Source: Prorocentrum cordatum (Eukaryota; Sar; Dinophyceae; Prorocentrales; Prorocentraceae). Taken from it: a DNA stretch of 64,000 nt. Below the pieces are notes generated by a model. The model was not told the origin of the DNA. It ran no database searches and saw nothing but the letters and a program-made list of their open reading frames with translations. The stretch is taken from the NCBI GenBank assembly GCA_963575745.1, contig CAUYUJ010022437.1, positions 146,143 to 210,142 on the forward strand, in the 5' to 3' direction. Shown in pieces: positions 42,345 to 52,639 of the stretch; the first letter of the stretch is position 1, and every line of letters starts with the position of its first letter. The position numbers and the translations under genes were made by a program.

Positions 42345-42860
42345 ATGTCCCCCCCCCCCCGGAGCCTCCGGCGCTGCCCCTGGCGCGCTCCGCGCGCCAG
42401 AGGGGAGGGCCCAGCGCATCCAAGAAGTCCACAGAGACCTCCGAGGGGTTACCCGTCGGTCGTTGAAAGCCGGTGTAATTTGGATTCCCAGATCCCAGCC
42501 CAGACATGATCGCGTCGTTAAAAATCAGGACGGCTGGTTTTTCACTATTTTCGGCCCTTGGGGGCCCTCGCCGGGCCTCAGGACCGTCCAAAAACGGCTC
42601 AGGACGAAAAACCAGTCCCGGGGAAAGGGTCGGGACTTCCAGGGACGCCGTCCTGAAAAAATTAGGACGTCGCATGTCTGGGAAATCATTTCTAGCGCCT
42701 TCCTACTTCAAGGGTCGAGCGGCTTTCCCTCCTCCCTCGTCTCCAGGGGGCGGGCGGAAGCCCAACCTTCTTCCTACGCCGTCCTACTTCATGCTTCCCC
42801 CCACGTCGTCCGACCAGCGGGTACGTGGGTGCCTCGTCTTCCCTCTTCCCTCAAAGCGAC
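42345..42860 (+). repeat. Family B dispersed repeat containing a nested family A element
   Basis: Outer blocks as in the copy at 13225 (CTGGCGCGCTCCGCGCG, TTACCCGTCGGTCGTTGAAAG, GGATTCCCAGATCCCAG, then GCGCCTTCCTACTTCAAGGG, TCGAGCGGC). The family A element at 42499-42682 sits between the two halves. Confidence 0.7.
42499..42682 (+). mobile_element. Family A TIR element, best preserved
   Basis: 184 bp. The left end CCCAGACATGATCGCGTCG continues to TCAGGACGG. The right end, read in reverse complement, is CCCAGACATGCGACGTCC continuing to TCAGGACGG, giving imperfect TIRs of about 35 bp. No ORF. Confidence 0.88.
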
Positions 42861-42901
42861 CACAGCCGGGCGGGGCTGGGACTTGCCTGGTTCTCGCCTT
42901 T

Positions 42902-42994
42902 CTGGAGGCCCTCGTCGCCACCGCCGGATTCGCCTCGAGCTTCTGGTCGGAGCGCACCTGCAGGAGAGGTCCGGGGAGCAGCGGTATCGGTGCC
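42902..42994 (+). repeat. Family C dispersed repeat, copy 2
   Basis: Same block order as the copy at 3591, ending GGGGAGCAGCGGTATCGGTG. It follows directly on family B. Confidence 0.75.
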
Positions 42995-43544
42995 TCTCGG
43001 TTTCCCCGCGGCCAGAGCCCGGCGTGATCAGCTGCAGCTCGGCGGCGAGCCCGGGGGGAGGTGAGAGGGGGCGGGCCTTCTCAGAAGGCTCGCAAGTCCC
43101 CCGGTCTTCTGAGGAGCCGTCATATGCCTTCCCTGGAGGCACACATGACGTCTTTCAGGATTCCGGAGGGCCTCCGCGGAGCCCCGCCGCCCTCGGAGGA
43201 GGTTCCTGCTCGCCTCCCCCCCTTCGCTTTCGCCGCCGACCGGAGCCCGACGTGATCCGGTACAGCGCGGGGGCCAGCGCGTGCGGGCTGGGTGAGCAGT
43301 GTGGGCCTGCTTTGGCGATGCTCCGCGAGAGTTGGGGAGGCGAATCTGGTGCATGACGTTGTCTCTTGCAGTGCTGTGATCAGCACGTGCGGGGCGGGCA
43401 GGCAGTGGCAGCGGGCTTTGCCGCTGGTAGACCCGCCCAAGAAGGACCCCGAGAGGCCACCATGACTATACTTCACCGTGGGTTTTTGCAGGGTTCCAGT
43501 GTTCTCGCCGTGTCGGATTCTCGACGCAGCAGGACGGGGCCAGA

Positions 43545-43660
43545 TGCCCCCCAGAATGGCACCAAGACTCAGACGGCCGAAGAGGCCCCCAAGAGGGCCT
43601 CCAGACTGCACAAGAGGGCCCCAACACGGCCCAATAGGCCCCCAAGAAGGCCTAAGACGG
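43545..43660 (-). repeat. GGCCTCTTGG-type repeat (reverse orientation)
   Basis: CCCCCAAGAGGGCCTCCAGA-type units, the reverse complement of the blocks at 13865 and 23560. It abuts the spliced-leader relic. Confidence 0.65.
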
Positions 43661-43664
43661 CACC

Positions 43665-43686
43665 TCCGTCATCATTTTGGCTCAAG
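43665..43686 (+). other. Relic of the dinoflagellate spliced leader
   Basis: TCCGTCATCATTTTGGCTCA plus AG matches the 22-base dinoflagellate spliced leader at 19 positions, with the three mismatches at positions 6-8. It is followed by a 91-base leader without ATG and then the start codon at 43778. In dinoflagellates such relics mark genes reinserted from trans-spliced mRNA. Confidence 0.7.
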
Positions 43687-43777
43687 ATCTGATCCAGCAG
43701 ATCGGCGCAAGCTATCTAAAGTAAAGTTACTGTTCACACGCCTACACATTCTTTACAATCCCCGATAAGGCGAGCCC

Positions 43778-44700
43778 ATGGCGAATAAGGGCGTCGCCTG
43801 CCTCGTGCTGGTCGCCAGCGCTGCCCTGCCGCTGCAGGCCCTGACGCTGCACGAGGCCGACGAGGCGCTGCTCCGGCGTGCCGGGCAGGGCGCCGCGGCG
43901 GGAGAGGCCGGCAGGCGCAGCGGTATGGTAGACCTCCAGCACCTCGTTGACCAGCACGCCGCGTCCGAGGTCGAGCTTCACGCCCGTGCGGCCGAGACGT
44001 TCCGCAAGTTTGCCAGCAAGATGGCCAAGAGCGGGTGCAACTACAAAGGGGGCCTTTTTGCCGTGTCCCAACGGCCACATTTGCCACTACACGGGGCAGA
44101 ACGGCGTGAGGTCCAACGCGACTGTGGAATACCGTGGGAACATTATCCGGACGGTCTTGTCACCCGATCCTGACCAGGGACTCGATCAGCCAGACCTCGT
44201 AACATTCATGGGGCCAGCACCGATGACGCTCCAGCAATGCTGACAGAAGTACCAGAGGAATACAGGAGAACAGCGGACCCCGTGATGTTGAAGAGGTTCT
44301 TCATTGATGCTACTGATGATGTGACTGAAGAGTGCCCTCATGACAGTGAGCGCGTTGAGACCATGGGCGACAGCACTGTGTCGTACACCGTTAACAACAG
44401 CACCTTCTCGCTTCAAACACGGGAAGCGACCACCAACAAGTTCATGGGCATGTCGTTCGATTTCGTCAGCGAGGCACCTGTGGGTCACACCCTGGCCTTC
44501 GAGATCCTTGCTGGGACGCAGATCGTCATGGTTGCCAGGATGCAAGGGAAGCGGGGCTCTGGCGCCGCTTGGAACGCAGAAAGGAGACCAAGCTTTTGCA
44601 GACCCACGGGGACCCGGGGCTCCACCTGCTTAAGTTTGAGTTTGAAGTTTCGCTGGACAAGAGGCAGTTTCGCTCCACATTCAATTTCAGCAAGTTTCAG
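43778..44700 (+). pseudogene. Retrocopied secreted-protein gene, frameshifted
   Basis: The N-terminus MANKGVACLVLVASAALP is a clear signal peptide, followed by ALTLHEADEALLRRAG and a Glu/Ala-rich helical part. Coding then moves between frames: to +1 at about 44050-44070 (CPNGHICHYTGQNGVRSNAT), back at about 44210 (STDDAPAMLTEVPEEYRR, later VSYTVNNSTFSLQTREATT) and again near 44565 (LHLLKFEFEVSLDKRQF). The first two shifts cancel out. The first lies next to G and T runs, so sequencing error is possible for it. No intron-like sequence explains them. About 305 residues in total, family not recognised. Confidence 0.55.
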
Positions 44701-44869
44701 CCTTCTCGTCATCCTCCCCTTGCTCCTCCTCTTCCTCCTCTTTTTCTCTCTTCTCCCCCTCGTCCTCCCTCGCCGCATCCGTTTGCCTCCGCGGGGACGG
44801 GCAGGGGCGGGGCAGAGAGGACAAGTAATCGCTGGCGACCGGCGACCGGGGGTGCGGATGAAGGAACGA

Positions 44870-45175
44870 CACTAGGTTTTGAGACTTCTGTGTTGGGCTC
44901 GCGCCAATTCGCACTACTGCCAGTGGCTCTGTTGAATAGGGCTTCTGCTACTTCTGTGCATCGCTCGCGCCAGTTTCCATAATTTTCTGTGGCGATCCTC
45001 TGTCCAGGGCTTTGAGATTTCTGTGCAAGGCTCGCGCCAATTAGCACCACTTTCAGTGGCTGTCTGTTGTACAGGGTTTCTGAAACTTGCGTGCATGGCC
45101 TGTGCCAATTTGCACCCCTCTCAGTGGCTGCCTGGCAGAATCGGGTTGCCACTCAGGCCATCGTTTTGAGGCTGC
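44870..45175 (+). repeat. ~75-bp tandem repeat, four units
   Basis: Units share TTTCTGTGCATNGCTCGCGCC, AATTNGCACCACTNTCAGTGG and TGTNCAGGGCTT. Confidence 0.8.
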
Positions 45176-45179
45176 TGCG

Positions 45180-45740
45180 CGGGTCCTATCCCCCAGCATG
45201 TCTGTGGTGCGCTCCACCAGGGCCGCCAGAGGGGCCGTGCTCGGTCACTTCTGTTGGCGAGGTTTCGCGCCGCGAGCGCGCACGCGCGTCAGGTTCCTCG
45301 TCGTTCCTCACGGCGAGCGTGAGCTTATCCTGGCGTTGAGCACCACCGTCCAATACCTTCCCTCCGTCAGCTCCCCTGCTCATGGTCCCTCGCTGCTGCA
45401 GTGGCCTTCCCTCCGTCAGCTCTCCTGCTCATGCTCCCTCTCCCCGCTCTGAGCGCGCGTGTGCCCGTCCCCACGTTTCCGCGCGTGGATCGCGCAATCG
45501 TATCTAAGGTGTGCGCAATTGCGGTGGCAAACAACGGCTCCTCCTTCCTTTCGTTGTCCATCCCCGCCCCTTCTCCTCTTCGTCTGATCCACTCTAGGGC
45601 AGGTGGGGGGATGGGCCCTTTTCTCCAGGCCTACCTGTTCAACTCGAGCTGCGTATTACGGTCCCTGGGCCCGTTGAAGGTGCCCACACACACATTCACA
45701 CACTTGCCGCCGCGATTTGTTCCGCAACGAGCGGATGTGT
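45180..45740. other. No gene recognised
   Basis: Ordinary-looking sequence with two copies of a CTTCCCTCCGTCAGCTC block (about 45357 and 45406). No coding domain seen. Confidence 0.35.
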
Positions 45741-45749
45741 GGAGGTAAC

Positions 45750-45945
45750 GAGAAGCCTGGTTTGTGGATTCAAAAAAACTGCGCTTGAATTCAAGCAACA
45801 GTTTTGGAAATGGTTTTTGATTCAAAGAATTCAGATAAAAAAGTTGTGCATTCAAAACCCTTTTGAGTTTGGACACCTGTTTGTTGAATTCAAAAACCAG
45901 TTTGTTGAATTCAAAACCCATTTTTTTGAATTCAGAGACCAGTCC
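45750..45945 (+). repeat. GAATTCAAA short tandem repeat
   Basis: TTTGTTGAATTCAAAAACCA-type units, about eight GAATTCA or GATTCAAA cores. The FEFNKQ/VEFKN peptides on either strand derive from it. Confidence 0.8.
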
Positions 45946-46117
45946 CCTTCTTCCTGGGCCCTGCCTGCAGGAGGAGGACCAGGAGACCGGCCGCCCTCTC
46001 GGCCCCCCCGCCAGCCGCCACAGGGGCTCGCCCCGACCATCTCCGTGGGCAGCTGCAACAGCGCCGCCCTCAGCGCCTGCGGCGCCCAGATCTTCCCCCT
46101 CCCCTTCTTCTCCGCCG

Positions 46118-46275
46118 CCTCCCCCTCCTCCTCCTCCTGCTCCTCCTCCTCCTCTCCTCCTCCTCCTCCTCTCCTCATCATCGTCAGCAGCATCATCATC
46201 AGCAGCATAATGATTAATAGCATCAGCATCATCATAATAATAATCATCAACAGCATCATCATCATCATCATCCTC
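46118..46275 (+). repeat. (CCT)n passing into (CAT)n
   Basis: CCT/CTC triplets followed by AGCATCATC and CAT triplets. Confidence 0.85.
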
Positions 46276-46455
46276 ATCATCTGTATGGTAGCCCTGATTT
46301 TCCGTCGCCGTTGCGGCTCAAATTCGAAACATAGATCCCTGGTGTTTCGAGCTTGCTCGCAGCCGAGGGGGTCACTCGAAACCTGGGCACAGTTGCCCTT
46401 GCTTTTCTTGCTTCCCTCTCCGACCTGTTCGGATGCCGATTTGCTGGGGGTTGCG

Positions 46456-46638
46456 ATGGCACCGAAAAAGTGTGATGAGCCTGTCTCGGTTGCGGAGTTG
46501 GCCGCTGAGGTGGCCAAGATGAGTGCTGGCTTCGAGAAGCTCAATGCGTCTATTGGGGTGCTCTCTGCTCTGTCTAGAGCAATGCTTCGGAGGCGCCCAG
46601 GGGGTGAGTCCCGCCACCCACTGTGCAGGCAACGGTAA
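46456..46638 (+). CDS. Short ORF, possible first exon, unknown
   Basis: 60 codons beginning MAPKKCDEPVSVAELAAEVA, then a helical KMSAGFEKLNASIGVL segment. After codons for RRRPGG lies GTGAGT (46604-46609), a consensus 5' splice site; the frame closes 30 bases later. It could be the first exon of a gene or the start of a gag-like ORF fragment. Confidence 0.3.
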   Translation: MAPKKCDEPVSVAELAAEVAKMSAGFEKLNASIGVLSALSRAMLRRRPGGESRHPLCRQR

Positions 46639-46814
46639 GAAATGTTCCCACGCTCTGGGAACTATTTTCTAACCCCCCCCGCGCCCCTCGGGCATGAGCC
46701 GCAGCTGCCGACGGAGCGAACCCGCGTGAGAGGAAGAAAGGAGAGGAGGAAAAGGAGGAGGGGGAGGGAGGAGGAGGAGAAGGAGGAGGAGGAGGCGGGG
46801 CACGGAGTCGCATC

Positions 46815-46838
46815 ATTCTCTCTCGCTCGCTCTCTCTC

Positions 46839-46871
<33 letters not shown>

Positions 46872-46925
46872 GTCCCTCTCCCTGTATGTATATACATACA
46901 TATATATATATATATATATTCTTAC
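46815..46925 (+). repeat. (CT)n followed by (AT)n
   Basis: About 50 bases of CT dinucleotides, then TATATA tracts. Confidence 0.9.
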
Positions 46926-47189
46926 ATGTATAAATATATAGGCATACTGGCCCTGCTGCATCCCCGCCCCGTCCTATCCGCAAACGGCGACGTCGTCGCT
47001 GCACCCTGGCGCCGTCGTCGCAGCAAAGGGGGCGACGTCGTCGTCGCACCCCGGCACCGTCGTCGCACCCCCCCCCCCTTACGTCCCATCCGCAAGAGCG
47101 CCCGTCCTCGCACCGGGGCGCCCGTCGTCGTCGCACCCCCCGCCCCCTCCCCTCCCTTCAGCTTCCTATCCGCAAAGGCCGCCCTCGTC

Positions 47190-47209
47190 GCGCACACACA
47201 CACACCACA

Positions 47210-47284
<75 letters not shown>

Positions 47285-47288
47285 CACA

Positions 47289-47319
<31 letters not shown>

Positions 47320-47570
47320 GCACGCATGCACTCACGCACGCACACACACCAACATACACACACAGACACTAGCACACACAGACACAGACACTCACATAGA
47401 CACACACTCACATAACAGACACACACACACTCAGACACACACACACACACACACATACATACGCACACTCACACACAGGCACACCCACACACACACACGC
47501 ACACACACATACACACATTCACTCACGCACACACACACACGCATACACACACGCGCGCACACACGCACGC
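47190..47570 (+). repeat. (CA)n / (CACG)n array
   Basis: CA dinucleotides with a CACGCACG phase (47245-47345) and ACACAGAC phases. Gives Cys/Val-rich and His/Thr-rich frames without meaning. Confidence 0.93.
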
Positions 47571-47739
47571 ATTTGTCGTCGGCGGCGCACCAGCGCTAGA
47601 GCCAAACTGGGGCACCGAGAATCGAAGTGGCCATCGTGCAAGAACGGGGAGAGGACAGACGAGGCGGGGGGGCGGGGGGAGAACGGCCTCTCAGAGGTGG
47701 AAGAATTCTCACCTGAGTGTGCTGGCGCGGCCGGCCCCG

Positions 47740-48291
47740 TCAGCGGGGTCCATGGCAGCTGCCAGAGCACCCACGGGCGATGGCGCGGCCCAGTGCGTGG
47801 AAAGCATGTACTGCAGAGACGCTGCCGATGAAGTAGGCGAGGTACTTGGACGACAGAAGGAGGGCCACAAGGCCGCGTGACAAGGTACGGCAAGTTCGCG
47901 AGCAGTCTAGGTTCGGGCTGCAACCAGCAATATGCTGGGCCCGTGGAGGGGAGCGGGCGGCAAGACGAAGCCCAGGTGCCAAACCACACGGGGAGGCTGC
48001 ACGCTGCGGCAGCCTCGCGAGCGCCATGGCGGCGCGCGGAGGGAGGGGGGGAACAGAGGGCGCCGGGGAGGAGAAGAGAGGACGAGGAGGAAGAGCGCCC
48101 CGCCTGTAGGGAGATCCCCGCAGGCGGGGCGGCAGCGCCGGCGCCGGCGCCCGCCGGTGCGGTAGGCAGGCGGCCCGCGCACTGTGCTGCACCAGACGTC
48201 TGCGCGCTGCCCCGGGTGGCGGGGCAGGGTAGCTGAAGTACGCCTCGCGGCTGCCCAGCAGGGGGCTGCGGAACATCAATCGGGGAGACAT
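47740..48291 (-). CDS. Hypothetical minus-strand ORF, unrecognised
   Basis: 183 codons. Two short parts look protein-like: the start (MSPRLMFRSPLLGSREAYFS) and the end (LLSSKYLAYFIGSVSAVHAF, possibly membrane-inserted). The middle is Arg/Pro/Ala-rich. A CTCAG/GTGAG donor-like site lies on the minus strand at about 47713, but this frame stops before it. No family recognised. Confidence 0.2.
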   Translation of the reverse strand: MSPRLMFRSPLLGSREAYFSYPAPPPGAARRRLVQHSARAACLPHRRAPAPALPPRLRGSPYRRGALPPRPLFSSPAPSVPPLPPRAAMALARLPQRAASPCGLAPGLRLAARSPPRAQHIAGCSPNLDCSRTCRTLSRGLVALLLSSKYLAYFIGSVSAVHAFHALGRAIARGCSGSCHGPR

Positions 48292-48399
48292 CGATCGTGG
48301 ACGACCAGGGCGAAGCGGCCCCTCATTTCAGCCAAAAGGCTCACGCATTTCGCCGACCCCCACGTGAAAAACGAAGTCCACGGGTGAGCCTGCTCTGGG

Positions 48400-48660
48400 G
48401 TCTTCGGGTCGTCTTTAAGGTCTTCTTTTGTGACCATTTGGGGTCTCTTTTGATCATCCTGGGGGCCGCTTGGGGCCTTCTTGGGCAACTGCTGGCGAGT
48501 TTAGGGGCCAATTTGGGGCAGAGGTCTCGACATGCCATTTCGAGTTGCCCCTCTTGGGGCCCAGTTGGGGCCCTGTTGGACCACCCTTGGCCATTTCTGG
48601 GTCGTGTTCAGTGCTGTCTTGGGCCGTCTTCGGGCCACTTTGAGGGCTTCTACAGTCAGG
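48400..48660 (+). repeat. GGCCTCTTGG-type repeat
   Basis: Degenerate GGGGTCTTTTGG / TTGGGGCCNTCTTGG units, diverged relative of the block at 23560. Confidence 0.6.
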
Positions 48661-48752
48661 TGAATCTGTTGTTGGCAGTGATATTTAAGAGCGCATATGC
48701 ACTCATCGGAGGCGTCGGGGGGTGCATGTGTCATATCTTCATCACCATTGCA

Positions 48753-48774
48753 TCCGTAGCCTATTTGGCCCGGG
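48753..48774 (+). other. Spliced-leader-like sequence
   Basis: TCCGTAGCCTATTTGGCCCG plus GG agrees with the dinoflagellate spliced leader at 17 of 22 positions, including the first nine. No coding sequence follows: the GACC repeat begins within about 30 bases. Confidence 0.3.
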
Positions 48775-48779
48775 AGGAG

Positions 48780-49260
48780 CGACTTGAGGGATCGACCGAA
48801 CGACCGACGAGTAACGACGAAATCGACGACGACCGACCGACACGACCGACGACTGACGACGACAACGGTCCAACCGACCGACCGAGGATCGACAACCGAG
48901 GACCGACGACCGATCGATCGACCGAGACGACGACGACCGACGACGGCGGACGACGGACCGACCGACCGCCCGACGACCGACGACCGAACCGACCGACCGA
49001 CCGACCGACCGACCGACCGACGAACGACGACCCACGGACCGACCGACCGACGACCGACCGACCGACCGAGCCGACCACGAACGACGCTGACGGACGGATC
49101 GACCGACACACCGACGACCCACGACGGGACTGACCGACGGACCGACCGACCGACAGAGACGACGACAAACGCCGACCGACCGACCGATCGACCGACCGAC
49201 CGACGACTGGGCCGACCGACCGACCGACCGACGACTGGGCCGACCGACCGAGACATCGCA
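48780..49260 (+). repeat. (GACC)n tetranucleotide array
   Basis: About 480 bases of GACCGACC with GACGAC interruptions. The six-frame Arg/Ser/Thr/Asp-rich frames are artefacts. Confidence 0.93.
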
Positions 49261-49429
49261 CGCGCACCAGCGCGTGCGAACGGGCCCCGTTTGGGAACGA
49301 GGCATGACTACAATGCCTGGGACCCCCCCCCGCCCCCCAGGCCCGTCTCCCACCCTCCCGGCTTACTTCGTTTATATTGTTATAACCCTAACTGGGGTGA
49401 AGTCCCCGAGCGTAATATCTGCGGGGGAT

Positions 49430-49825
49430 AGTAGCGCCTCGCGCCTTCAAGACAGATGGGTTCCAGCGCAAAATGTTCACCAGGGGCGCGCCCCTCGCCG
49501 TCGGTTCCAGCGCACAATATTTACGCGGGGTAGTGGTTCCAGCGCCTCATGCCTTCTAGGCATATGGGCTCCAGCGCCAAATTTGCACGCGGGACGGGGG
49601 TTCCAGCGCCCCACGGCGTCGGTTCCAGCGCCCAGTATTTTCGGGGCACAGTTGTTCCAGAGCTTCACGCCTTCAAGGCAGATGGGTTCCAGCACTCAAC
49701 TGTTACCAGTGGCGGAGGCTCCAGCGCCCCACGCCGTCGGTTCCAGCGCCCAATATTCAAGCGGGATAGTGGTTTCAGAGCCGCATGCTTTCAAGACGTA
49801 TAGGTTCCAGCGCCCACTCCCCCAC
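49430..49825 (+). repeat. GGTTCCAGCGC repeat with ~118-bp higher-order unit
   Basis: TTCCAGCGC or close variants occur twelve times. A block CATGCCTTCAAGGCAGATGG recurs near 49438, 49552, 49668 and 49786, spaced by about 118 bases. Confidence 0.85.
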
Positions 49826-50146
49826 CACCACTAACCCATGCCATGCCCCATTTGGTCAGCATTTGCACTGCCACAACTGTAGGGCAACCTTGGGGCGATC
49901 TTAGGGGCCTCTTGAGCACTCGTGAACGTAAGCCAGCCGAGATGGCATCTCAGACCTCTTGGAGGCCATGGAGCGCAGACCTGGAAGCTCCGGAGGTCCT
50001 GGGGGTGCGTCGAGGAGCCCAGTGGGGCCCTTCCCCCCCCCCACCACCTCAATCGCGATGTTGGGCCCTGGGGGGCGGGGACCTGGGGAGGGGAACGCCC
50101 GAATGTTTCGCGCGCCGTGTCACGCCCGCCAAGGCTCCTGCTCCTG

Positions 50147-50191
50147 CTCCTGTTCCTGCTCCTCCTCCTCCTCCTCCTCCTCCTCCTCCTC

Positions 50192-50224
<33 letters not shown>

Positions 50225-50497
50225 TCCTCCTTCTTCTCCTCTACCTCCTCTACCTCCTGCTCTGCTCCTCCTCCTACTGCTCCTCCTCCTCCTCCTCTTC
50301 CTCCTCCTCCTCCTTCTTCTCCTCTACCTCCTCTACCTCCTCCTCTCCTCCTCCTCCTCCTCCTCCTCCTCCTCCTCCTCCTCCTCCTCCTCCTCACCTC
50401 CTCCTCCTCCTCCTCCTCCTCCTCCTCCTCCTCCTCCTCCTCCTCCTCCTCCTCCTCCTCCTCCTCCTCCCCCTCCTCCTCCCCCTCCTCCTCCTGC
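50147..50497 (+). repeat. (CCT)n microsatellite
   Basis: About 350 bases of CCT with TTCTTCTCCTCTACCTCCTC inserts at two places, itself a duplicated segment. Confidence 0.93.
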
Positions 50498-50683
50498 TGC
50501 TGCAGGGCCGGCGCGCGGCGCTGCGTGCGGCCAGCCGAGGGGCGGAACGCGCCTTGCCCGGGCAGCCGCGGCTCCGGCGAGGAGCGCCGGCGGGCCCGCT
50601 TTGGACGGCCGAAGCACCCGTGGGAGCGGCAGAGGGGCCTCGGTGCCGCCTGCATCGCGCTGTGGGCGCCTAAGCTGGAATGG

Positions 50684-50875
50684 CCTCCTCCTCCTCCTCC
50701 TCCTCCTCCTCCTCCCTCCTCCTCCTCCTCCTCCTCCTCCTCCTCCTCCTCTACCTCCTCCTCCTCTACCTCCTCCTCCTCTTCCTCCTCCTCCTCCTCT
50801 CCCTCCTCCTCCTCCTCCTCCTCCTCCTCCTCCTCCTCCTCCTCCTCCCCCTCCTCCTCCTCCTCCTCCTCCTCC
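50684..50875 (+). repeat. (CCT)n microsatellite
   Basis: CCT triplets with TACCTC and TTCCTC interruptions. Confidence 0.93.
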
Positions 50876-51118
50876 TTCGATGTTGCTCACCCTCGCCACA
50901 CCTCCGACGTCGGGATGCCCGAGCCTGGGCTGGCACTTGGTACGGTCTGGCGGTATCTGCCGCGGTCGTGCACAAGGCCGCCTTGAGCTGCACGGCTTCG
51001 CCGGTGCAGATGCCGCCGTCCAAGGGAAGCTTCAGCAGGCAGTGAAGCTTCAGGGCCCGCTGCTGGTCATCGATGCGGCCTAGGTTGCGGGCCGCGACCG
51101 CGAGTCGCTACTGAAGTT
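50876..51118. other. Spacer between CCT and CAT arrays; no gene recognised
   Basis: About 240 bases of unique sequence. Short frames on both strands look moderately protein-like (plus: LQGPLLVID near 51050), but they are too short to call. Confidence 0.3.
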
Positions 51119-51119
51119 G

Positions 51120-51156
51120 CCATAATCGCCATCATCATCGCCGTTTTCATCATCAC

Positions 51157-51197
<41 letters not shown>

Positions 51198-51651
51198 CCA
51201 TCATCAGCAGCATCATCGTCGTCATCATCATCAACATCAGCATCATTATCATCATCGACATCATCATTAACATCACCATCAACATCATCATCACCATCAT
51301 CATCATCATCACAATAATCATCATCATCATTATCATCATCATTATCATCATCGTCATAATCATCATCATCATAATCATCATCATCAGCATCATCATCATC
51401 ATAATCATCATCCCAATCAGCATTGCCACAACCATCATCAGCTGCAGCAGCGGCATCGTCATCAACATTATCATCGCCTGCAGAATAAGCATCGTGGTCG
51501 TCAGCATCATCATTATCATCAGCAGCAGCAGCGACGTCGTCATCAGCATTGTCATCATCGTCCTCGTCATCATCAGTATCATCATCATCATCATCACCAT
51601 CATCATCGAGGTCGTCAGCATCATCAGCAACATCAGCATCATCATCACCAA

Positions 51652-51686
<35 letters not shown>

Positions 51687-51785
51687 GCATCATCATCATC
51701 ATCATCATCATCATCCTCATCACCACCATCCTCATCATCATCAGCATCATCATCATCAGCAGCAGCAGCGGCATAATCATCATCC
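51120..51785 (+). repeat. (CAT)n array, about 660 bp
   Basis: CAT/ATC triplets with frequent ATT, AGC, GTC and CAC variants; the most degenerate large trinucleotide array in the window. Gives poly-Asp, poly-Met and poly-Ile/Ser frames. Confidence 0.95.
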
Positions 51786-52189
51786 CTCCTCCTCCTTTTT
51801 CTCCTTCTTCTCCGCCTCCTCCTCTTGCCCCCATCGTTGTCCTTGTCCCGCTCTCCTCCCCTCCCCCACCCCCTCTTGCCCCTCCCCGCCCCCTCTTGCC
51901 CATCCCCCCGCCAGGAGGGGGGGATCTGGGCAAGAGGGAAGGGCGACAGGGAGTGGCGCCCCTCGCTCTCGCCCCTCCCCCTCCCCCCACAGCCCGCCTC
52001 CTCCGCGCGGGCTCTCGCGCGCCACGGCGCGAACCGGGGCCCCGCTCCTCTCGCAGGGCTCGGCCCGGGCGGTGCTCTTTGGCAGCTTCGTGGGCCGTCT
52101 TCGTTTCGATTCCCGGTCGTTTTGCGGCAGGCGCGGGCGGAGCACGGAGCGAGGGAACGACGACGGCACGGAAACGGAAAACACCTTTT

Positions 52190-52265
52190 AGGTGGATCCC
52201 TGCCCTCTCGCTCCACGGCCGCCCCGGCGGCCTGTCACCCCCTCGCCGCCGCCGTCGCTCGCCGG
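52190..52265 (+). repeat. CCCTCTCGCTCCACGGCC repeat, copy 1
   Basis: GATCCCTGCCCTCTCGCTCC, then ACGGCC and GGCGGCCTGTCA. Matched at 53625-53685 (GATTCCTGTCCTCTCGCTCC). In this copy it precedes a CCT array; in the other it follows one. Confidence 0.7.
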
Positions 52266-52274
52266 AGGGCCTGC

Positions 52275-52545
52275 TGCGCCTCCTCCTCCTCCTCCTCCTG
52301 CTTCTCCTCCTCCTCCTCCTCCTCCTCCTTCTCCTCCTCCTCCTCCTCCTCCTTCCTCTCCTCCTCGCGGTCCTTGTCCTTCTGGCTCTCCCCCTCTTTC
52401 TCCTCCTCGCGCAGAGGCCTCCCTCCTCCCCCCTCCTCTTCCGCCGCCTTCTCTATCTCCTCCTCCTCCTCCTCCTCTTCCTCCTCCTCCCCCTCCTCCT
52501 CCTCCTCCTCCTCCTCCTCTTCCTCCTCCTCCTCCTCATCTTGTT
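52275..52545 (+). repeat. (CCT)n microsatellite, degenerate
   Basis: CCT/CTT triplets broken at 52365-52440 by a GC-rich insert. Confidence 0.88.
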
Positions 52546-52639
52546 CTTCATGATTTTTTTTCCCTGTCGGCCAGTTTTTTGAACGGGCTGGGCGTTTCGC
52601 CTGAGACTTCCTCACCACTTTTGATTCTGAAGCTTAAAA

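Noticed and set aside
46815-47570. CRISPR-like alternation of repeats
   Set aside because: These are plain dinucleotide and tetranucleotide arrays without unique spacers, and the window is eukaryotic.
47700-47725. Minus-strand splice donor CTCAG/GTGAG ending an exon of the 47740-48291 ORF
   Set aside because: That reading frame reaches a stop before the donor, and the frame that crosses the donor has a poor composition.
49831-51083. Frames of 270-370 codons rich in Pro, Ser, Leu, Glu or Gly
   Set aside because: They follow the CCT microsatellite in all phases and both strands, with no non-repeat domain.
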